Shown here in pieces: positions 20,219 to 23,117 of a stretch of 23,117 nt of DNA (its first letter is position 1; each line of letters starts with the position of its first letter). The stretch is taken from the IMG/VR virus record IMGVR_UViG_3300030106_000198, positions 1 through 23,117 of that record, one strand, 5' to 3'. The notes below the pieces were generated by a model. It was not told the origin of the DNA, ran no database searches, and saw only the letters and a program-made list of their open reading frames with translations. This stretch comes from a virus. The position numbers and the translations under genes are program-made.

Positions 20219-20481
20219 CAGACCATCCTCCCTCTAGTCCTGCCCCGCATAGCTATGCCATTCCTGCATTTTGCGGGAGGTATTCTGCCACCACCAGACT
20301 TCTTGCTGACGCCAGCCTCAGACAAAGCAATAGCTATCGCCTGCTTCTTGTTTTTGACTTTTTTGCCAGAGCCGCCGGACTTCAGCTTGCCGTCCTTAAA
20401 CTCCTTCATCACCTTCTTAACCTTTCGGGAAGCGGGTGCATTTCTGATTTGCTTGCCAGTCTGCGCTCTGCTTATAGGCAT
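20218..20481 (-). CDS. Basic small protein, DUF6496-type
   Basis: The start is taken at the ATG at 20481 (87 aa, MPISRAQTGKQIRNAPAS) rather than an upstream in-frame ATG, because the upstream reading overlaps the preceding gene by more than 70 bases and the later ATG has a GGTGAT ribosome binding site four bases after that gene's stop. The core KVMKEFKDGKLKSGGSGKKV, followed by KNKKQAIAIALSEAG, is the KVMxEFKxGxLxSGS...KQAIAIALSEAG pattern of DUF6496-type proteins. About 29% of residues are Lys or Arg. The C-terminus is Arg/Gly-rich (RNGIAMRGRTRGRMV), suited to nucleic-acid or acidic-surface binding. It is probably capsid-associated or DNA-binding. It lies fourth in the cassette of basic genes. 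Confidence 0.75.
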   Translation of the reverse strand: MPISRAQTGKQIRNAPASRKVKKVMKEFKDGKLKSGGSGKKVKNKKQAIAIALSEAGVSKKSGGGRIPPAKCRNGIAMRGRTRGRMV

Positions 20482-20485
20482 ATCA

Positions 20486-20755
20486 TCACCAGTTCTTGCA
20501 AGACCAATAACGAGCAGACATCTTGCTTGGCGGCTTGGAGTCGCACTTGTGTCTCGCACGGAAAGACTTGCGTCGTCCCGGCTGGCTCTTCTTGATCTTC
20601 ATATTCTTGTCGCCATAGCGGATGATTTTCTCTTTCCCGCCCTCACACGCCTTGACCACAAACTTCTTTTTAGGATGGCTAGGCGTTCGCTTTGGCTTGT
20701 TGCACGACATGGACTTTTTGTTGACCTTGCCGCCTGCCTTGTAATACATGCGCAT
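20486..20755 (-). CDS. Basic small protein with four cysteines
   Basis: This 89-aa protein starts MRMYYKAGGKVNKKSMSC. About 33% of residues are Lys or Arg. Its middle (KFVVKACEGGKEKIIRYGDK, then NMKIKKSQPGRRKSFRARHK) and its end (SKMSARYWSCKNW) form a pattern I recall from marine phage proteins of unknown function. Four cysteines (Cys18, and those in KACEGG, RHKCDS and WSCKNW) could bind a metal, though spacing is irregular. The N-terminus resembles that of the 70-aa gene upstream (MRxYYKxGGKxxKKS). It shares TAATG with the previous gene. It likely binds DNA or packs within the head; no DNA-binding domain is recognisable. Confidence 0.75.
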   Translation of the reverse strand: MRMYYKAGGKVNKKSMSCNKPKRTPSHPKKKFVVKACEGGKEKIIRYGDKNMKIKKSQPGRRKSFRARHKCDSKPPSKMSARYWSCKNW

Positions 20756-21009
20756 TACTTGCGATGCCTTGCTGTCTTCTTGGCAATCCGCTTGGGTTGC
20801 TTTGAATGTTGCTTGCCTTTTTTAGTATCTGCGCGTTTTTTCCGCGTAGTCGCGGCATATTCCTTGGATGACATGGACTTGATGGCTTTCTCAGGAAGGT
20901 AACGCTCGCCAGTAGCTTTTGCACCCTGAGTGCTGGGCTTGCCAGACTTGGTGCGCCACTTTTGCTTCGTCCACTTCTTGAGAGACTTTTGCGACTTCTT
21001 AAGCGCCAT
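20755..21009 (-). CDS. Very basic small protein, DUF5872-type
   Basis: This 84-aa protein starts MALKKSQKSLKKWTKQKWRT, with KSGKPSTQGAKATGERYLP, KAIKSMSSKEYAATTRKKRA and an end GKQHSKQPKRIAKKTARHRK. About 36% of residues are Lys or Arg and only a few are acidic. The SLKKWTKQKWRTKSGKPS...GERYLPEKAIK...EYAATTxKKR...GKQ..KQPKxIAKK pattern is one I associate with DUF5872, found in phages, bacteria and giant viruses; the number is from memory. Its charge suggests nucleic-acid binding, possibly packaged DNA condensation. It shares its start with the stop of the previous gene (TGATG), and the next gene starts in its own stop, so the four basic proteins are translated as a coupled set. Confidence 0.75.
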   Translation of the reverse strand: MALKKSQKSLKKWTKQKWRTKSGKPSTQGAKATGERYLPEKAIKSMSSKEYAATTRKKRADTKKGKQHSKQPKRIAKKTARHRK

Positions 21010-21221
21010 CAGTCCTTGTATCCTCCCCCAGCTTTCTTGTACGCGGCGGCGGTCATCTGCGCTTTTCTAGCAGACCACTGCCCCGGCTTTCCACCCTTAC
21101 CGCCAGCTTTTATTCGATTGAATATACGCTTGCGGAGTCCGGGCTTGGTGTAGTTCCCCGCCTCATTGACGCGAGACTTGGACTTTTTAGTTTTGCCGCC
21201 TTTCTTGTAATACTGTCTCAT
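21009..21221 (-). CDS. Very basic small protein (KPGQWSARKAQ family)
   Basis: This 70-aa protein starts MRQYYKKGGKTKKSKSRV, then NEAGNYTKPGLRKRIFNRIK and a conserved-looking end GGKPGQWSARKAQMTAAAYK, KAGGGYKD. About 30% of residues are Lys or Arg against two acidic ones. The family is one I recall in marine phages and giant viruses without known function; PGQWSARKAQ is its most diagnostic stretch. It has no membrane or signal sequence. The N-terminal 15 residues are similar to those of the 89-aa gene two places downstream. It is the first of the four basic genes and starts within the stop of the preceding disrupted gene (TGATG). Charge and location suggest head-internal DNA binding. Confidence 0.75.
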   Translation of the reverse strand: MRQYYKKGGKTKKSKSRVNEAGNYTKPGLRKRIFNRIKAGGKGGKPGQWSARKAQMTAAAYKKAGGGYKD

Positions 21222-21527
21222 CAGCCGTAGTTCTTCTTCAGTTTCAAAACGACAGAGTAAGTGTCACCACTACTCGCGTTTGTGGTGGTGAAAAGAAGAT
21301 CGCCCGTCTTGCCAGAAGCGGCGGCAGTATTGGGCAGACCCACAAATTCAGAAAAGTCGAGCGTGTCGCCATAGTCAGCGATTAGCTCCCAAGCCAGAAC
21401 ATTGGTGCGCAGATACATCTACCTTGGCAACAGCCGACTCACCTGTGCCATCGCTGACATTGGTAAAGTGCATAACCGCTGTGCGAGGGCCATCCTCAAT
21501 AGTTTTGGTTGTGACTACATCAGCCAT
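21221..21527 (-). pseudogene. Probable frameshifted, internally shortened virion gene
   Basis: An ATG at 21527 with a GGAGG ribosome binding site opens a frame of 50 aa (MADVVTTKTIEDGPRTAVMH, FTNVSDGTGESAVAKVDVS) that ends at a TGA at 21377-21375. A second frame, offset by one base, opens at an ATG at 21418 immediately after a TAG and runs 65 aa to 21221 (LAWELIADYGDTLDFSEFVG, TGDLLFTTTNASSGDTYSVV). The first piece resembles the N-terminus and the second the C-terminus of one phage family, which as I recall is roughly 120-140 aa long. Fused, the two would give only about 100 aa, so an internal segment of perhaps 30-40 residues is also missing. It could be a real pseudogene, an assembly or sequencing error, two separate small genes, or programmed frameshifting. 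The 65-aa frame is clearly open and coupled to the next gene. Confidence 0.5.
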
Positions 21528-21541
21528 CTTGTCCTCCAGAT

Positions 21542-21559
21542 AAAGGGGGCCATGCCCCC
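21542..21559 (-). terminator. Intercistronic GC hairpin, weak terminator
   Basis: In the minus direction GGGGGC-ATG-GCCCCC (21559 to 21545) is followed by TTTA. The 6-bp GC stem with a 3-nt loop and short U tract fits a weak or partial rho-independent terminator between the 160-aa gene and the next start. The T run is short, so read-through is expected. Confidence 0.55.
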
Positions 21560-21565
21560 GTTAGT

Positions 21566-22048
21566 TTATGATGCGTCTGAAGTGGTAGAGATGCCGAAAA
21601 ACTTGAGGACAATAACCGTGTCACCACCCGGATCGCCAGAAAGCACAAGCTCTACTTCGTCTGCTGTTTCTGTAGACGCAGTGGTTGTGCCACCGGACAT
21701 TCCAAGAACGCCGTTACAGGGGAAAAATCCCTTGAAGCCTGTAGAGTTGACAGCGGCAGAGATACCATCGACGAAGCCGTCAGTGTCTGCGTCCGTGCCA
21801 ATATCGTTAAGGTTGACGGAGTTTGAGGCGGCAGTGGTAACAGCGACCAGCACGCCCATAGGAATAAAGTTTGAGGGGATACCAATAGCGGCTTCTTTAC
21901 CTGTCGTTGCACCATTAGCTACGGTAATCGTAGTCTCGTAGTTGGACAGCGTCATGGTGCCAGTAATAGCGCCAGTGGTGGAGTTTTTGGTGATATCTTT
22001 GAACCCGTTTTCAGAGCGGACGGGACCGCTGAATGTAGAATTAGCCAT
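21566..22048 (-). CDS. Probable head decoration / minor capsid protein
   Basis: This 160-aa protein starts MANSTFSGPVRSENGFKDIT with a good AGGAG ribosome binding site 7 bases upstream. The middle is beta-rich (TGTMTLSNYETTITVANGA, AAIGIPSNFIPMGVLVAVTT) and the C-terminal half has NDIGTDADTDGFVDGISAAV, NGVLGMSGGTTTASTETADE and VELVLSGDPGGDTVIVLKFF. The MANSTFSGPVRSENGF start is one I recall for proteins adjacent to marine phage major capsid genes. A location just after the capsid gene, in a separate transcription segment set off by hairpins on each side, suggests a highly expressed capsid-associated (decoration or cement) protein. It has no signal or membrane segment. A scaffold role is less likely because it lies after the capsid gene. 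Confidence 0.72.
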   Translation of the reverse strand: MANSTFSGPVRSENGFKDITKNSTTGAITGTMTLSNYETTITVANGATTGKEAAIGIPSNFIPMGVLVAVTTAASNSVNLNDIGTDADTDGFVDGISAAVNSTGFKGFFPCNGVLGMSGGTTTASTETADEVELVLSGDPGGDTVIVLKFFGISTTSDAS

Positions 22049-22073
22049 GTGATTCTCCTGTCGTGGCTAGTGT

Positions 22074-22098
22074 CTAATGTTCCATGTGGAACAATTAG
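22074..22098. promoter_or_regulatory. parS-like palindrome in intergenic leader
   Basis: TGTTCCATGTGGAACA at 22078-22093 is a 16-bp palindrome except at its centre. Flanking CTAAT (22074-22078) and ATTAG (22094-22098) extend the symmetry with a one-base bulge. It differs by one central base from TGTTCCACGTGGAACA, the form of the ParB-binding parS site known in several Gammaproteobacteria. It lies between the capsid terminator and the ribosome binding site of the next gene. At RNA level it can also form a hairpin (GUUCC/GGAAC, 4-nt loop), so a leader structure is the main alternative. Function is inferred. Confidence 0.5.
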
Positions 22099-22104
22099 TC
22101 AGGG

Positions 22105-22126
22105 AAAAAGGGGGGCAAAGCCCCCC
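22105..22126 (-). terminator. Rho-independent terminator after major capsid gene
   Basis: In the minus direction GGGGGGC-TTT-GCCCCCC (22126 to 22110) is followed by TTTTT (22109 to 22105). The 7-bp all-GC stem, 3-nt loop and U tract are canonical. It starts eight bases after the capsid stop, so it would end or reduce transcription there and make capsid mRNA the most abundant. Confidence 0.85.
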
Positions 22127-22133
22127 GAGCATT

Positions 22134-23042
22134 TTAGGAAGTTCCGGGCGAGCCGTAAATCCCGAGTGGATCAGATACGCCGAACGAGTAACGAGCGCGG
22201 GCTTTGTAGCGCACGTTTCCTGTATCGAAGTCTCCATCCATTGAAGTTTCAAGCGCGGTGCGCTCAAAGTGCTTCATGCCGTTCGGTACATCGGTAATCA
22301 AGAAGAAGGCATTAGTGTCAGTCAGGAAGTGATTGACAGAGTAACCTTCTGGGATTGACCCGTTGTTGCGAAGGGCGTTGATGTCGTTGTCAGACGTTCC
22401 GACTCGACCCTCAGTCTCAAGCAAGCGAGTTGCTACAAACTGAAGTGCGGGGGGAACGATCAAACGACGAGGTCGTGCCGCGATCAGCAGTCCACGCTCA
22501 TCGGTAAATGCGGCGATGTTAATCACAGCATCTTCCAGTGAGGTTTCGTTTAGATCAGCCGCAGTGGTAGGACGGTTGGAGTTAGTTCCACCATTTACCA
22601 GCGGGTGAGCCGTGCTGAACAGCGTTACGCCGTCACCAGATTGGAAGGTGTTGAAGCCGTTGTTCAACGGATTCGCTGACTTCACTTGCTTGGTATGCGC
22701 CATTGCCCTTGCAAGAGCTTTTGTGTATCTTGCAGACAATGAGTCATATAGATTGTCCTCCATTGCTTCTTCTGTGATACTGAAGCCGAGAGCAATCGTT
22801 TCATGATTATACCTAGCAGTGAACGACTCTTGCGCCGAGTCATAGCTGATGGCCGCGCCTTCAGCTTTAACTGGTGCGGCACCAAAGCCGGACAGCTTCA
22901 CCTCTTCCTCAAACGAACGCTCAGATGATTCAGTTTCATAAATCATCGTGTGCTCGTCGTCATACCGCTCGTATTCCAAGCCAAATAAGGCGTTCAAACC
23001 GGGCAGTAATTCTTTCAACATTTGTGCGCGTGAAATAGCCAT
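22134..23042 (-). CDS. Major capsid protein
   Basis: This 302-aa protein starts MAISRAQMLKELLPGLNALF with a strong AAGGAG ribosome binding site (complement of 23052-23057). The N-terminal helix is followed by EYERYDDEHTMIYETESSER, SFEEEVKLSGFGAAPVKAEG, FTARYNHETIALGFSITEEA, MEDNLYDSLSARYTKALARA and MAHTKQVKSANPLNNGFNTF. This pattern, an E-loop-like acidic strand, then 'xGFSITEEAMEDNLYxxLSARYTxALARxMxxTK', then a substrate-like tail (IAARPRRLIVPPALQFVATR, ending FGVSDPLGIYGSPGTS), is what I recall for major capsid proteins of marine podo-like phages and suggests an HK97-type fold. It is preceded by a partial gene and followed by a strong terminator, which fits high expression. Portal, protease and terminase genes would be expected upstream, outside the window. 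Confidence 0.88.
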   Translation of the reverse strand: MAISRAQMLKELLPGLNALFGLEYERYDDEHTMIYETESSERSFEEEVKLSGFGAAPVKAEGAAISYDSAQESFTARYNHETIALGFSITEEAMEDNLYDSLSARYTKALARAMAHTKQVKSANPLNNGFNTFQSGDGVTLFSTAHPLVNGGTNSNRPTTAADLNETSLEDAVINIAAFTDERGLLIAARPRRLIVPPALQFVATRLLETEGRVGTSDNDINALRNNGSIPEGYSVNHFLTDTNAFFLITDVPNGMKHFERTALETSMDGDFDTGNVRYKARARYSFGVSDPLGIYGSPGTS

Positions 23043-23055
23043 TACCTAGTTCTCC

Positions 23056-23117
23056 TTAAACGCCGAGCTTGGTTTCGTAGGCATGGCTAAGTGGGAGATA
23101 GGTCACAATACAGTCGG
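23056..23117 (-). CDS. C-terminal end of an upstream gene (partial)
   Basis: The minus strand at the window edge encodes DCIVTYLPLSHAYETKLGV before a TAA at 23058-23056, in the frame that is open to the edge. The stop lies in the ribosome binding site region of the capsid gene, so the two are close neighbours. Other frames of this 62-base piece carry stops or lack an obvious end. The protein cannot be named from 19 residues. In this phage layout it would be a scaffold, protease or other head gene. Confidence 0.5.
   Translation of the reverse strand, partial: DCIVTYLPLSHAYETKLGV

Noticed and set aside
20255-20902. Plus-strand open frame of 215 codons opposite the basic-protein genes
   Set aside because: Antisense of Lys/Arg codons gives Leu/Phe-rich sequence that looks membrane-like, but no start signal is present and the minus-strand genes are coupled and recognisable.
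1-23117. tRNA genes, insertion sequences or attachment sites
   Set aside because: No cloverleaf, transposase frame or integrase-linked repeat was recognised by eye; a tRNA scan was not possible, so very divergent tRNAs cannot be ruled out.

Overview
This window is a stretch of the late (virion and lysis) region of a tailed bacteriophage, probably a short-tailed (podovirus-like) marine or aquatic phage of a proteobacterium. Every supportable gene lies on the minus strand, so the operon reads from right to left. The genes are tightly packed: most junctions overlap by 1 to 13 bases (TGATG, TAATG, ATGA) or are separated by only a few bases. No tRNA, rRNA, integrase, repressor, polymerase or terminase is visible. 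The 'marine' and 'podovirus-like' labels rest on recognising protein families from memory (P22 gp4/gp10-like and SU10-adaptor-like connector proteins, no long tape-measure gene). No database search was possible. The host is not determined.

Layout in transcription order. (1) Capsid block, 23117-21221: the C-terminus of an unidentified protein, the major capsid protein, a strong rho-independent terminator, a 16-bp palindrome very close to a ParB parS site, a 160-aa probable decoration protein, a second weaker hairpin, and what looks like a frameshifted and internally shortened gene. (2) A 1-kb cassette of four consecutive very basic small proteins, 21221-20218, about 30-36% Lys+Arg. (3) Connector block, 20218-18254: three neck/adaptor-type proteins and a small helical protein. 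(4) Fibre and host-recognition block, 18252-12163: a small beta-rich protein, two fibre proteins sharing an N-terminal anchor, a glycine-rich adhesin, a 122-aa conserved phage protein with a TTG start, a 652-aa protein made of about six degenerate repeats, and a tail-assembly-chaperone-like protein.

(5) Two adjacent genes for Sec-exported proteins, 12148-9346: one is an Asn/Thr-rich repeat protein with a cysteine-containing C-terminal domain, the other has a long Glu/Pro/Lys-rich linker. (6) Two small proteins with a membrane segment followed by a coiled coil, 9358-8650, then two repeat-rich fibre-like proteins, 8650-6887. (7) Lysis cassette, 6877-5785: a 3-TM holin, two tiny membrane proteins (one of 45 aa, easily missed) and an M15-type endolysin. 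(8) Tail hub and internal virion proteins, 5785-1: a P22 gp10-like tail stabilisation protein, three small virion-associated proteins, a 735-aa Gly/Ala-rich protein with one canonical EF-hand loop, a GNAT-like protein and the start of another probable virion protein cut by the window edge.

The genes act together to build the head, compact or gate DNA at the neck, attach a modular set of receptor-binding fibres, and lyse the cell. The parts most worth a second look are the parS-like palindrome between the capsid genes, the polycation cassette, the pair of secreted proteins, and the anchor-sharing fibre genes.
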